From contig NZ_JAJFUC010000015.1 in NCBI RefSeq assembly GCF_021372645.1, positions 1 to 64,000 of the forward strand: a stretch of 64,000 nucleotides of DNA, read 5' to 3'. This DNA comes from Clostridium sp. (GTDB taxonomy: Bacteria > Bacillota > Clostridia > Clostridiales > Clostridiaceae). The notes under the pieces were generated by a model. It was not told the DNA's origin. It saw only the letters and a program-made list of their open reading frames with translations, and did not search any database. A program made the position numbers and the translations under genes. Positions 23,639 through 33,600 of the stretch are shown here, in pieces; position 1 is the first letter of the stretch, and the number at the start of each line of letters is the position of its first letter.

Positions 23639-24097
23639 CTATTTAAACAACTTCTCAACCAATATAGTTATTCCTGAACCCATTGCTAATATTAAAAAAC
23701 CTTTAATTGTATTTGGAATATTTAAAGAATTATTATTATTCATAGTATCTATTTTTATATTAAGTTCCTTAATATCTTTTTTTCTATTTATATTATTCTC
23801 ATTAATTTTCTCTGTTAAGTGAACTTCAACTTCATCTAAATCCTTTTTTTCTACATAATCTTTCACTAACATCAATTTTATATCACCGATAGATTCTGTT
23901 AGTTTACCCATAGATTCATTATGAATTTTAGTAAACTCCATCATATTATCTTCAATTTTTTCTAATCTTTTATTAGTATTTTCTTCTGATTTAATTGAAC
24001 CGACTTCAAGTTTATCAATCTTTTTATCTAAATGTTTAATATCATCTTTTATTTCTTGAATATCTATTTTATCCAATCCACAACACTCCTTTTGCAA
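23639..24097 (-). CDS. Coiled-coil protein with C-terminal membrane anchor (XhlA-like)
   Basis: 152 residues. A long charged coiled coil occupies residues 8-125 (KDDIKHLDKKIDKLE...), and a final hydrophobic helix (TIKGFLILAMGSGITILVEKLF) anchors it. This matches the layout of XhlA-type proteins that work with holins in lysis. TTG at 24097 follows GGGAGG; a second TTG at 24076 follows AAGGAG, so the start is ambiguous. The sequence is repeat-rich and low complexity. Confidence 0.55.
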   Translation of the reverse strand: MQKECCGLDKIDIQEIKDDIKHLDKKIDKLEVGSIKSEENTNKRLEKIEDNMMEFTKIHNESMGKLTESIGDIKLMLVKDYVEKKDLDEVEVHLTEKINENNINRKKDIKELNIKIDTMNNNNSLNIPNTIKGFLILAMGSGITILVEKLFK

Positions 24098-24119
24098 ATT
24101 ACCTCCCTTATGTTATAAT

Positions 24120-24157
24120 ATTTAAAACAACCTTACGTTCTTTCTCAAGGTTGTTTA
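24120..24157 (-). terminator. Intrinsic terminator before the lysis genes
   Basis: AAACAACCTT and AAGGTTGTTT arms with a 12-base loop; on the minus strand followed by TAAATATT. The lysis cassette would then need its own promoter or readthrough. Confidence 0.6.
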
Positions 24158-24208
24158 GAATAGGTGTATGGAAGGGAAGATTCCTACACCTATTTGCTAT
24201 TTTAAGAA

Positions 24209-24361
24209 TTATTTTTTCCATTCATTAATTAATTCTTTTAAATCGTATAATGCTTTTTTGTATCCTCTACTCCATTCAAAGGTGAATTGATTATATTGAT
24301 TTGTTGGTTGGGATATTTTATAAATTATCCATTTCTCAATTTTTTCAATAACCTTTTCCAT
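24209..24361 (-). CDS. Small hypothetical protein (50 aa)
   Basis: ATG at 24361 follows GAGGGAG at good spacing. It is a helical, aromatic-rich protein (MEKVIEKIEKWIIYKI... ending KELINEWKK). It lies between the hairpin element at 24.4 kb and a terminator. No family is recognised. Confidence 0.5.
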   Translation of the reverse strand: MEKVIEKIEKWIIYKISQPTNQYNQFTFEWSRGYKKALYDLKELINEWKK

Positions 24362-24404
24362 TATCATCTCCCTCATTTCTTATTTCTTTATTTTTGCAAA
24401 AATA

Positions 24405-24480
24405 AAAACGCCCAAATCTAGGCGTTAAATAATAGTTACAAACCCCAATATATAGGCATTTGTTAAAAATCATGATAAAA
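24405..24480. repeat. Dispersed hairpin + CATGATAAAA element, copy 3 (double hairpin)
   Basis: Two hairpins in a row (AACGCC...GGCGTT at 24407-24426 and CCCCAATATATAGGCATT) precede CATGATAAAA at 24471-24480. On the minus strand the first hairpin is followed by TTTTTATTTTT and could terminate transcription. Outside the 25 bp repeat at 24568, I see no gene in 24,481-24,584. Confidence 0.5.
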
Positions 24481-24567
24481 AATAGATTTTATGTTGATTT
24501 TAATTAATGTATAGTTATACAAAGATATGTATAATTATTCAATTATTATTTTATTGTCTTATTGTAG

Positions 24568-24592
24568 ATTCGCTATTCCGAGAGTTAAATAA
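24568..24592. repeat. 25 bp direct repeat R, copy 1
   Basis: Identical over 25 bp to 26378-26402, same orientation. The core is CGCTATTCCGAGAG. In both copies the stop codon of a short fibre-region gene falls at the same offset in the repeat. Confidence 0.7.
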
Positions 24593-24821
24593 TGCCTTGC
24601 ATTTTCCACTTATCAACATTTTCACTCCAAAAAACATCAATTTTTAAAATATTTAATTGTTCCTGAGTTAAAGGTACTTCCACATTTGCAATATTAGAAT
24701 AGTTTGTTTCAAACCATCTGGTATCAACGGTGCATTGTATGGAAACCCCATCCATTATGCCTCCAGGATTCAGTATTATTTGACCATCTTCATTTTTCGG
24801 CAACGCTTCTATTAACGTCAT
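24585..24821 (-). CDS. Small fibre-region protein (78 aa)
   Basis: ATG one base after the previous stop region. The product contains WFETNYSNIANVEVPLTQEQLNILKIDVFW, the look of a fibre-assembly or tip-attached protein. It ends inside repeat R. No family is recognised. Confidence 0.55.
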   Translation of the reverse strand: MTLIEALPKNEDGQIILNPGGIMDGVSIQCTVDTRWFETNYSNIANVEVPLTQEQLNILKIDVFWSENVDKWKMQGII

Positions 24822-24822
24822 A

Positions 24823-25287
24823 TTAATTCACCATCCTATTTATATGCCCAACTGCAAAAGTAAGAGTATCTGATACAGTCTCATTTTTTAAATATAACCC
24901 TATCTTTTTACTTTTTACAGGTAATTTGGCACTAATTCCATATGGCGTTGATGTCGTAGATATGATGTTTTGTGACACTTCTAACCGAGTCTGACTTGAG
25001 CTTAAAAATGCCGCTGTGGCACTCCATGATAGATTTCCAGTTGTATTGACTCCCGTAATTGCAAAAGTGATAAAAGAAGAATTAGAAACATCACAAACAA
25101 TTATTGACGATGTTGCTCCGGCTGCTAATTGCAAATTAGTGATTATCTGTTCTTCTTCTACCTTACTTCCCGTTAGTGAAACAACACCAGGATTAGTAGA
25201 AGTGAATAATTCTCCAGTAGCATTATATATTCTTGTGGCTAATTTTTTTGTGCCATCCATTAAATTTGAAAATGGAAATTGAGCCAA
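24823..25287 (-). CDS. Putative tail fibre tip protein (154 aa)
   Basis: TTG start after AAGGAGATGATTTT. The sequence is beta-rich with many Ser/Thr (VSLTGSKVEEEQIITNLQLAAGATSSIIVCDVSN), like a receptor-facing or capping module. The opening FPFSNLMDGTKKLATRIYNATGELF resembles an N-terminal attachment segment. No family is named. It has relatively high G+C. Confidence 0.5.
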   Translation of the reverse strand: MAQFPFSNLMDGTKKLATRIYNATGELFTSTNPGVVSLTGSKVEEEQIITNLQLAAGATSSIIVCDVSNSSFITFAITGVNTTGNLSWSATAAFLSSSQTRLEVSQNIISTTSTPYGISAKLPVKSKKIGLYLKNETVSDTLTFAVGHINRMVN

Positions 25288-25365
25288 AAAATCATCTCCT
25301 TTTATATTAATAATTCAATATGTCAATTTCTAAAAGGTAAAATTGTAATAAATCATCCATTTGTG

Positions 25366-25833
25366 TTAGGATATTCCATCTTTTAATTTACTTATTATAT
25401 TTTGATTACTAGGATCAATTCTTATTGTTTGAATATCATTCATAGTAACATCTAACCCAAGAACATATTGAAAAAATGTATCAAATTCAGCGGTATCATC
25501 GAACACATATGTGTCATCCAACATTAATGTAGTATCATCAATTATTGTAGAATCATCTAAATATGGTTCTATCTCATAAAACTCTTTTGCTGAAATATTA
25601 CCTAATTCATCTATGTGAATATTTGATACATTAGTCATTATAAAATCATTTCCATCAAATAAAACCTTTAATAAATCTTCTGCTGGTAAAGACTCATCGA
25701 AAGACATTAATTCATCGATTGTGTGACTATCATCGCAAGTCAAAGTTTCATCCCATGCTTGAATCATCTCGTAAAATAAGTTTTTGGTTTCTATTATATT
25801 AGTTGTAGGATTTATACGAGAAATTACAGTCAT
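25366..25833 (-). CDS. Asp-rich protein of the tail-fibre region (155 aa)
   Basis: Starts at an ATG near the fibre genes. It is highly acidic, with repeated DD pairs in a stretch near residues 90-120 (DDSTIIDDTTLMLDDTYVFDDT), which could bind divalent cations. It ends SKLKDGIS. No family is recognised. The neighbourhood suggests a fibre component. Confidence 0.55.
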   Translation of the reverse strand: MTVISRINPTTNIIETKNLFYEMIQAWDETLTCDDSHTIDELMSFDESLPAEDLLKVLFDGNDFIMTNVSNIHIDELGNISAKEFYEIEPYLDDSTIIDDTTLMLDDTYVFDDTAEFDTFFQYVLGLDVTMNDIQTIRIDPSNQNIISKLKDGIS

Positions 25834-25850
25834 TTAATTAATCACCAACT

Positions 25851-26177
25851 TTATATTAATTGGAAACTTGTTCCATTGTAACAAAGCATTACTATTTGTC
25901 CTGCTAATAAATCTCCACTAGCAAGTGCAGCATCAACTGATTTGACAATAGTTTTAGTTCCTAAACTATTCACATTGATAGTTGATGCTCCAGTATTTTG
26001 ATTAGTTATTTTAACTAAAAAATTCATTCCTTCCACATAACTTGTTGGTATAGGATTTAAAGTCACAACATAAGCATCTGCTATTCCTGTATCTGGAGCA
26101 TAATTTATATTTCTATCTCTAATATATTTAATAGGTTGTTCATTACTAGCTATTGATGTATCACCACTTAATTGCAA
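25851..26177 (-). CDS. Putative tail fibre protein (108 aa)
   Basis: TTG start after GAAGGTGATATT. DAYVVTLNPIPTSYVEGMNFLVKITNQNTGASTINVNSLGTKTIVK is a common phage tail-fibre segment: a repetitive beta unit that ends in GQIVMLCYNGTSFQLI. Similar units occur in many phage fibres ahead of receptor-binding tips. Confidence 0.75.
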   Translation of the reverse strand: MQLSGDTSIASNEQPIKYIRDRNINYAPDTGIADAYVVTLNPIPTSYVEGMNFLVKITNQNTGASTINVNSLGTKTIVKSVDAALASGDLLAGQIVMLCYNGTSFQLI

Positions 26178-26208
26178 AATATCACCTTCTTTTAAAAAAT
26201 TTACAAAA

Positions 26209-26272
26209 TAAAAACGCCTATATATAGGCGTTTGTGAGGTACGAAATTATGATAAAATGAAGCTTTTATCAT
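26209..26272. repeat. Dispersed hairpin + ATGATAAAA element, copy 4
   Basis: A perfect palindrome AAACGCCTA-TATA-TAGGCGTTT is followed 15 bases later by ATGATAAAA. This motif is itself mirrored: ATGATAAAA-TGAAGC-TTTTATCAT (26249-26272). On the minus strand the palindrome precedes TTTTATTTTG. The region 26,273-26,377 is A+T-rich without a gene. Confidence 0.55.
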
Positions 26273-26377
26273 GTTTTATGTTTATTTTCATATTGTAGTA
26301 AAATATATTAATATTCGACTTAATAATACTGTAAGTAAATTGTAAATATGGGTGTTAGAATTTATTTCTTATTCAAC

Positions 26378-26402
26378 ATTCGCTATTCCGAGAGTTAAAT
26401 AA
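26378..26402. repeat. 25 bp direct repeat R, copy 2
   Basis: Exact copy of 24568-24592, with the same relation to a gene stop codon. Confidence 0.7.
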
Positions 26403-26574
26403 GATATGGTATTAAATCATCATACGAGAACGAATTGTAATTAATATTATTGCTGTTGAAGTAATCTCTCACCTTATCAACTAAAGAATGAGTCGTATTT
26501 TTGGTAATCTCATTACCATCAACATCTTTTTGTGTTAAAGCCCAATTTATAGCATCTTGTGTTTGTTCTGGCAT
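26395..26574 (-). CDS. Small fibre-region protein (59 aa)
   Basis: ATG at 26574 overlaps the stop of the upstream gene (TAATG). The product, MPEQTQDAINWALTQKDVDG... ending DDLIPYLI, is short and acidic. Its stop lies in repeat R. It is positionally equivalent to the gene at 24585-24821. Confidence 0.55.
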   Translation of the reverse strand: MPEQTQDAINWALTQKDVDGNEITKNTTHSLVDKVRDYFNSNNINYNSFSYDDLIPYLI

Positions 26575-27170
26575 TATTTAATCCTCCCTACTAACGTAAT
26601 AGTTAACGCACCTTCTGTGGGGGCTGTTTCATACTGAAACTGTAATGAAGTATTACGTACACTCTGAGTTTGTAAAAGCTGTTTATATAGTGATTCTATT
26701 GCTCCCGTTGCGTAAGCATCAGTTTGTTCACCTAGTCCCGAGTAAAAAACAGGATTCCCAAAACAGCGACTTAATGGCAAAAATGACCTTAAATACGTAC
26801 TTGTAATCTTATTAATTACTGTCTGTGTTGTAGAGTATTTATACTCTAAACGGGCCATATAGTTTTTCCCGCTTGTTGCGGGCATATAAATTCCTGAAGA
26901 TACTCCAAACTGTAAATTTATAAGAGCAGAATTAGCTTTGTGGGTATCAGTGATAAATATTTCAAAATCAATGTATTTACTTAAACTTCCTAAAGGGTAG
27001 GAATATACTGTTGTATCTGTTAAAGCTACTGCATTAGCTAAAGTCACTACTTCATACGAATTACTTCCCGCTAGTGTAATTTTAGGACTGGAAACTGTAT
27101 CTGTCCCTTTCACCCAATCTGACACATTTTTCCAGTAACCCTTTAGTGTTAAAATGTCAACGAGACTCAT
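26574..27170 (-). CDS. Putative receptor-binding/tail fibre protein (198 aa)
   Basis: ATG follows AAAGGAGATGATTCTTTA. Beta-rich with aromatic strands (YEVVTLANAVALTDTTVYSYPLGSLSKYIDFEIFITDTHK), plus later RLEYKYSTTQ and LQFQYETAPTEGALTITLVGRIK. No family is named. It is comparable in position and style to 24823-25287, so the two may be alternative fibre tips. Higher G+C than the replication genes. Confidence 0.5.
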   Translation of the reverse strand: MSLVDILTLKGYWKNVSDWVKGTDTVSSPKITLAGSNSYEVVTLANAVALTDTTVYSYPLGSLSKYIDFEIFITDTHKANSALINLQFGVSSGIYMPATSGKNYMARLEYKYSTTQTVINKITSTYLRSFLPLSRCFGNPVFYSGLGEQTDAYATGAIESLYKQLLQTQSVRNTSLQFQYETAPTEGALTITLVGRIK

Positions 27171-27220
27171 TAAAGAATCATCTCCTTTTATATTAATAAT
27201 TTAAAAAATAACAAAAAAAT

Positions 27221-27266
27221 AAATACCTATAAATTGGGATTTCTAAGACCTCAAAACATGATAAAA
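27221..27266. repeat. Dispersed hairpin + CATGATAAAA element, copy 5
   Basis: AAATACC...GG(G)ATTT hairpin, linker CTAAGACCTCAAAA and CATGATAAAA at 27257-27266. It occupies most of the gap upstream of the gene starting at 27170. Confidence 0.5.
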
Positions 27267-27297
27267 TGTTCGTTCTATTTAAATATTTATATAGTTA

Positions 27298-27678
27298 CTA
27301 TACTGTTGTTATATCAACAGTTCCTAATGCTTCATTAAAACTAAACTTAACTTTCCCTCCAAAAATAATTCCTGAATCATTATTCATAGTTAAATCACCA
27401 GTTTTAGTATCTGCTACATCTTTTCTTAATCCTTTTAATTCAATATCTTCTAATCTGGCATCTAAAGTACTATAAGTAGCATTTCTCTGTGCAGAACGTC
27501 TTGCATCAATTACTTCCGAATCTACCGTTACTCCAGTAACTAGATTATCTATTCTTTCATCTTGATTATGTAATTCAGTATCTATTACATCAAAATTATT
27601 ATTATTATTTATATGCCAATTTAATGTCCCCTTATCTGGTTTATCTAAATTATAATAAGTGGTCTTTTGTATTGCCAT
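27298..27678 (-). CDS. Tail fibre/baseplate attachment protein (126 aa)
   Basis: MAIQKTTYYNLDKPDKGTLNWHINNNNNFDVID is a widely seen N-terminal segment of phage fibre or baseplate proteins in Firmicutes. The C-terminal unit (GDLTMNNDSGIIF...LGTVDITTV) parallels the end of the neighbouring 212-residue protein, so the two share a duplicated module. ATG follows ATAGGAGGTTTATAA. Confidence 0.7.
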   Translation of the reverse strand: MAIQKTTYYNLDKPDKGTLNWHINNNNNFDVIDTELHNQDERIDNLVTGVTVDSEVIDARRSAQRNATYSTLDARLEDIELKGLRKDVADTKTGDLTMNNDSGIIFGGKVKFSFNEALGTVDITTV

Positions 27679-27709
27679 TTATAAACCTCCTATCACCACC
27701 TTTTTATTT

Positions 27710-28348
27710 TTATATTGTTGTTATATCAAGTGTACCTAAAGAGGAATTTTTAGCAATTTTAATATTATCAAAAACAATTCCTTTTCCTGTACTAATATGT
27801 AAATCTCCTGTCATAGTATCTCCTGATTTAATTAATGCTCCTCCTGTAACCCTAACTGCTTCAGCATTTACCCTTGCGATTTCTTGAGATATTCTAGTAT
27901 TTTCAGAAATAATTCTTGTATTTTCATTAGACACTCTTATTGCTTCATTAGCAATTCTTTCATCTTCTGTATGAAGATTATAATTATCAATCATTTCTTC
28001 AAGTGTCTGGGTCACATCTCCATTAGTTTCTTGAACCCATATACGTGAAATAGGTAGTAAAACAACACCTTTACCATAATATTTTGCAGTTATTGTTTTA
28101 CCATCGTCTGCACTATTAAAAAATAACATTGAATTTGCATAATCACAATAAAATTGACTTGCTAAAGGAGTGGTAGTTAAAACTTCAGTAAAGTTATCAA
28201 TTACAACTTTATTAAAATCATCAGGATATTCTTCAAGAACAACTTTTTGATTAACTATTTTATGAGGCTCCTGTAAATAGACATAAGGATCGTTTGCATC
28301 TCCAGACCTCATTTTGTCAATTCGTTTATCATTATCCCAAGTTGACAA
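27710..28348 (-). CDS. Baseplate/tail fibre protein (212 aa)
   Basis: The N-terminal ~110 residues are beta-rich (VVLEEYPDDFNKVVIDNFTEVL, GKTITAKYYGKGVVLLPIS). A coiled coil (ERIANEAIRVSNENTRIISENTRI pattern) follows from about 130 to 165. The C-terminal cap is SGDTMTGDLHIS...LGTLDITTI. This is a BppU-like layout: attachment domain, coiled coil, tip module. ATG follows GAAAGGAGGTAAATAATTGTC. Confidence 0.65.
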   Translation of the reverse strand: MSTWDNDKRIDKMRSGDANDPYVYLQEPHKIVNQKVVLEEYPDDFNKVVIDNFTEVLTTTPLASQFYCDYANSMLFFNSADDGKTITAKYYGKGVVLLPISRIWVQETNGDVTQTLEEMIDNYNLHTEDERIANEAIRVSNENTRIISENTRISQEIARVNAEAVRVTGGALIKSGDTMTGDLHISTGKGIVFDNIKIAKNSSLGTLDITTI

Positions 28349-28369
28349 TTATTTACCTCCTTTCAATCA

Positions 28370-28400
28370 AAAAAATAGAAGAGTAATAATTTACCCTTCA
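28370..28400 (-). terminator. Intrinsic terminator
   Basis: On the minus strand GAAGGGTAA pairs (one mismatch) with TTACTCTTC, followed by TATTTTTTTG, just after the surface-protein gene. Confidence 0.6.
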
Positions 28401-28430
28401 AAAATTGTTTATATTAATTTGTTACTTCTA

Positions 28431-30041
28431 TTAAATATATTTTACTCTAAATTTTCTTTTCCAAATTAACATCCCTAAGATAATTAATCCTATTATCATA
28501 CTTTCCCAATATTCAATACAAAATATAATAGGAGTTAATACCATTCTAACAATAAATTTTAATCCTTCACTCTCTCTAATTGTACCAGCAATAGGAGGAC
28601 TATACCTATAATATTCCTTCACAAACCATTGCCCAAAAGAAAATTTCATTAATACATTATCTCTAAAATGCCTTAAAACTTTTACATGTGGTTCTAATAA
28701 ACTACCATAAGCAGCAGTAGCAATAAAACAATTATCATTCTCACCTAAAGTTAAATTCAATACATAATTTTGCACTACACTACCATCAGCAGATGAAACA
28801 GTAATTGAAATAGAACCTGGAATTACTGTTATAGGTGGAACATTTATTACTGCTGTTTTATCACCTGAAGTAACTGTAATAGTTGGAGCAATTGTTGTTC
28901 CTTCAGGTAGTGTTACATTATAAGTTGTAACATTAGGATTAAAATTAGCAATTGCAGTATCTCCAACTGCTATTCCTGTTACTAATGGATTCTCAATGTT
29001 TTGAATTGTTGTAAAATGATACATTAAATCTTCTGTATTTGATTGAGTTCCCATATTTTTAATAGAATTGGCAGGGATGTAGAGGATATAGTTTTCATTA
29101 TAATTTAGGTTAATAATAGGTTTAATCATTAATGTATCACCAACAATTGTTTTTGTTACTGCACATGGATTGCCTTGTGAATTAATTATAGAAATATCAC
29201 TAAAGTTATTACCTTGAGATATTAATTTATCAAATTGAAAAGTAAATTCATTATTAATTGGTATATTTGTTGCATTATCTGTAATAGATGAGTTTAAAAG
29301 GGAAGGGGAAGTGTCAATTATTTTAATTCCTATTGAGGATTTAAAATCTCTATATCCCATATAGCCAAAACCAATTGAAGTGTTACCAGTTTTTATTGCT
29401 TTAAATTCGTTTAATTGAACCTCATTAAAAAATTCATTACTTCCACCAATATTACAAATATCTGTAACATCTCTTAAACTATCGTCAGAATATTTTGCTT
29501 CAATCTTTTCAATTTTAACACTATCTTCGATATTCATAATAATACTATCTTTAGTAGTTATTTCTCCTTGATAATTAACATAAGGATAAAAGGCAATAGG
29601 ACAAGATGGTAAATCTGGTATAGATAATTCAATATATGGCTCATCACTATTATGAGATTTACCATCTAATATAACTTCTGAATTAGAAATTGCATCAATT
29701 ATAGTATCATTAAATATATATTTAAAAGTAAGATGTTTGTCTAAATCTTCTGAAGAATAATTTACTTCTAAATCATAATAATTTCCATATTCACCAGAAT
29801 TATAAAATCCTACATAAGCATTACCACACTCTTCTCCATCCATATAAGCATATATAGCACCCCAAAATAATGATTGATCAAGTGAATCTTTAATAACTTT
29901 AATGCGATAATGACAATTATAATAAGTTATATCATCTATATATCCTGCATATAAAGGCAAAGGAATATAGAAAATAAAAAATAAGGATATAATTAAAATA
30001 ATACTTAATTTAAAGTTGTTAAAATTATTAATTTTTATCAT
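28431..30041 (-). CDS. Secreted Ig-like protein with CFI-box C-terminal domain
   Basis: 536 residues. A signal peptide (residues ~10-32, [21 protein letters not shown]) is followed by an unassigned region. Next comes an Ig-like domain of the Big_5 type (~250-345: [24 protein letters not shown]...YHFTT), then a cadherin-like sandwich unit (~350-430: [19 protein letters not shown]). The end reads [27 protein letters not shown], then SPPIA, and terminates in a membrane helix and basic tail. The CFI-box C-terminal module is known from secreted bacterial proteins and is thought to act in sorting. This looks like host surface-protein cargo carried by the phage. Confidence 0.8.
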   Translation of the reverse strand: MIKINNFNNFKLSIILIISLFFIFYIPLPLYAGYIDDITYYNCHYRIKVIKDSLDQSLFWGAIYAYMDGEECGNAYVGFYNSGEYGNYYDLEVNYSSEDLDKHLTFKYIFNDTIIDAISNSEVILDGKSHNSDEPYIELSIPDLPSCPIAFYPYVNYQGEITTKDSIIMNIEDSVKIEKIEAKYSDDSLRDVTDICNIGGSNEFFNEVQLNEFKAIKTGNTSIGFGYMGYRDFKSSIGIKIIDTSPSLLNSSITDNATNIPINNEFTFQFDKLISQGNNFSDISIINSQGNPCAVTKTIVGDTLMIKPIINLNYNENYILYIPANSIKNMGTQSNTEDLMYHFTTIQNIENPLVTGIAVGDTAIANFNPNVTTYNVTLPEGTTIAPTITVTSGDKTAVINVPPITVIPGSISITVSSADGSVVQNYVLNLTLGENDNCFIATAAYGSLLEPHVKVLRHFRDNVLMKFSFGQWFVKEYYRYSPPIAGTIRESEGLKFIVRMVLTPIIFCIEYWESMIIGLIILGMLIWKRKFRVKYI

Positions 30042-30114
30042 AAAATCACAACCTTTTTCTTCTAATTATATCCAATTATAAAACAAATTACAATATTATG
30101 TAACTACATTTATA

Positions 30115-30243
30115 TTAATTACCTTTAATTTCATTCATTTGCTCTAATGTTATCCAACCTTTTTCTACTGCTATATAAAGTTCATTTTCACCTATTTTAT
30201 GTTCTTGATATTTACGCTGTAAAAATTCAAATATAATTATCAC
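30115..30243 (-). CDS. XkdX-family small tail protein
   Basis: About 39-42 residues. FEFLQRKYQEHKIGENELYIAVEKGWITLEQMNEIKGN matches the XkdX pattern (W/F..Y......DL..AV..GWIT.E.Y.EI.G). XkdX genes sit after the tail-tip genes in many Firmicute phages, as here. The only canonical in-frame start is GTG at 30243, which is inside the AAGGTGA ribosome site. That site points instead to an ATA at 30234, so initiation may be non-AUG. Confidence 0.65.
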   Translation of the reverse strand: MIIIFEFLQRKYQEHKIGENELYIAVEKGWITLEQMNEIKGN

Positions 30244-30246
30244 CTT

Positions 30247-30642
30247 CTAAGAATTATTAAACATTAATGTTAATAAAACATCTTCTGTTTGTTGAAGTTG
30301 TAATTTAAGATTAGTATTTTCATTTTTTAAATTAGAAATAATCTGAGATTCTGGTTCTACGTCCTCCTGTAAATATTTTAATAATTCAGTACGAGAATTA
30401 AATTTAATATCTTTAGTTTTTTCTTTGTAATTTAAGTAATCTAATTCAGTATATGAAAAACTAATATTGTTATTATTTAAAATATTTAACACTAAATTAT
30501 ATTCATACTCTTCAAATATTGCAATATTATTATTAGCAATAGAAAATTTCAATAATTCTTTTATTGCATATAAATTATTATTTGTAGTAGTAAAAATACC
30601 AATAGCAAATATAGGTGAATCACCACATAATCTTACATACAT
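30247..30642 (-). CDS. Hypothetical tail-region protein (131 aa)
   Basis: ATG follows TAGGAGGAGATTATTTT. The N-terminal segment (MYVRLCGDSPIFAIGIF) is beta-like. The C-terminal ~40 residues form a coiled coil (SQIISNLKNENTNLKLQLQQTED). No family recognised; it lies between the hub gene and XkdX. Confidence 0.6.
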   Translation of the reverse strand: MYVRLCGDSPIFAIGIFTTTNNNLYAIKELLKFSIANNNIAIFEEYEYNLVLNILNNNNISFSYTELDYLNYKEKTKDIKFNSRTELLKYLQEDVEPESQIISNLKNENTNLKLQLQQTEDVLLTLMFNNS

Positions 30643-30662
30643 AAAATAATCTCCTCCTATTA

Positions 30663-33600
30663 TTAAGCAGTTCTATTATTTGACCAAATATTTGTGCTAT
30701 CAATATCTTCTAACCTATATGCTAAATTCCAGCCATTTAATAAATCATTATTTGAAAATAAATTTTCTGTACCCCCTGATTTTATAGCATATCTTGCACC
30801 ATTTCTAATCTCATAAACAGAAGTATTATCTGGAATAGTTGTCCAATAATGATTTTCATTCGTTGTGCTTATTGACGCTTGTCTCGTACTTCCTACATAT
30901 CCTGTAATTTCAGCAAATTGTCCAAAACCAGTTTCGCTTGTAATAAAAATACATTTACCAGTATAATAATCATCATCACTAGAAGCTGTAGTTGCTAATT
31001 GAATAGTAGAATTAGTTCCAGTTTGTGCAATTCCAGAATGTATTATAGGTAAACTATCATTTCTAATAATATTATTTGAAATATTATTGTAATTCCCCGT
31101 TATTAAATAAATACAATCTATATAAGTAGTATCTGTACAAGGAATTTGTATACAATTGTTAGTTAATATATTTCCTGAAATAATACAATTATTACACCAT
31201 AAATACATTGCTGATTGTCCTGAATTATAAATTATATTATTTAATATAGTATTTTTATTATTACTACTATAAAACATTATTCCTTGTGCTTCATTATTAT
31301 AAATTGTATTATTATTAATCATTATATTGGAACAATTTACTATCCAAAGACCTCTTGTATTATTAAATATTTTATTATTAATAATACTTATATTAATACT
31401 ATTACTAGTTCCAGTATGAATACCATGTATAGCACAATAACTAATATTAGAATTAATTATATTTAAATTATTAGATTTATTAAATTCAACACCATTCCCA
31501 TTAATATTATATATTTTACAATTATTAATATTTCCTCTGTTAATATATAAATACATTCCTCCATTGCTTAATTTATTATTCCCATCTAATATAATATTTT
31601 CGATTGTAATATCACAATTAATACTATCTTTGTTTTTTATTAAAGTAACGCCATTAGTATTAGTTGTTATTATAGTATTGCCTTTTCCTTGAAATATAAC
31701 TCCTGAACATAATTTAATACTATCACTAATAATATATTTACCTTCTAATAATGTTATTGTGCCACTAGGAGAAGTTATATTATAAGTATAAGAATTTGTT
31801 GGGGTACTAGTTAATGAACTACTTAATATTGCACGTCTTGTACTCCCCACATAATCAATGACCATCTTACTTTGTATATTATTATTAGTATCAATTATAT
31901 TAATAGTATAACCGTTATAAAAATCATCTATTGTATTTGCGTTACTACCTAATTCTACGATTGAAATTGTATTATTACTACCCAAATTACCTGCTTCAAT
32001 CATAATAATAGGCAAATCATTTATCGCTTGATTTATAACTATTTGTGCAGAAGTTGAACCTTCGGGAACAATATAATTTGCTTGTCTTACATTATTTGAA
32101 CTCCCTTCTACACCAACTATAAAAGTAGTACTAGACTTAGTTATATTTGCTTCATAATTATCTAATGATATACCAACTACTATTTCACTATCATCTGAAT
32201 AATTACCCCATGAATCAACAACTACCATTTTATATAACCAAGTAACTGAAGTATCAGAAGGTGGATCATAATCTACATAAGTATTTTGTGCCTTACTGTT
32301 ATTTGTAGAACCAACTACAGTTGCAATTTTATAATACATTTCATCTGTTGGTTTTTTTCTATAAATAGAATATGTTTCTCCACATTCCCCTTCAACTTCA
32401 TTCCATGTTAAAATAATTGCTCCAAAACCACTTGTAGCAGTAAGATTCAAATTACTAACATCTGGTGCTATTCCATCAGTTGCTTGACAAACATCACTAT
32501 CTAAACTTCTTTCGCCGCTATTACCTTGATTATCAACTGAAGCAACTGAATATTTATAATATTTACCTCTACCTAATCCAGTATCTACATATTCTGTAGT
32601 GTCTTTATCTACTTCAGCAATTACTATTGCATAACTTGTAGCATATCCTGTAACACCATAACCGTTAAATATTTCAGCATGATATGAACCACCATATTCA
32701 CTAACATCTTCTCCAAAATCAGAACTATTATCTTCGCGTCTATAAATTATATATTTTTCTAAATCATTAGGTGGATTATCATGTGTCCAAGTTATTTTAA
32801 TACTTCCATCATATCTATTTTCATTAGTTGCAACTGGTTTGTTAGGAGGGGATGGGGGAGTATTATCACAAGGAGAATAATTACTTGTATCTGGTTTTCC
32901 ACTTTCTAAATAATCAGAATATAATCCTATAATATCAACTGCTTTAACCCTATATCTCCAATAAACTATTTCATCTTTTATAGTAGACACATTATATTCA
33001 GTATAATTATTAGTATTTACTTCATATAATTCTGTCCAAGGGTTATTAATTAAATCATTAATATTTTTAGTTCTTTCAATTATATAACCATAAACATCAT
33101 TGCTTAAACTAGTATCCCATTTTAAATCAATTGCACCTAAATTAGCAGTTACGCTAATATTTGTAGGAGGTAAAGGATTATCTGAATTAATAGCAGTAAT
33201 TTGTTGCCAAGTACCACTTATTCCTACATCACCTGGGAAACTTGATTCATTTCCTGATTTATCAAATGCTGTTATCCAATAATAATAAATTGTTTCATGT
33301 TTTGTAGTAGTATCTATATATTTATAAATATTCCCACTTGCAACTGTTCCTATTAACAATTTATTATATAAAGGATTTTGATATTGTTCATATCTCCAAA
33401 CATTATATCCTGCAACACCAGTTTGGTCATCTGTAAGGAATGATTGACCTAATAAACTCCAAGATATTTGTATTGTACCATCTGTCAAAGTTTCAACTAT
33501 AGGATTAATATTAATTGCATCCCATTCGGGAGCAGTAGTGTCATTTACTTCCCAAGGCAATGAAGAACTTAAATATCCTGTAGTTGGATAAAAACTTATT

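Noticed and set aside
31284..31466. Plus-strand Ile/Asn-rich ORFs opposite the beta-helix region
   Set aside because: Shadow frames of an A+T-rich repetitive protein with no ribosome site.
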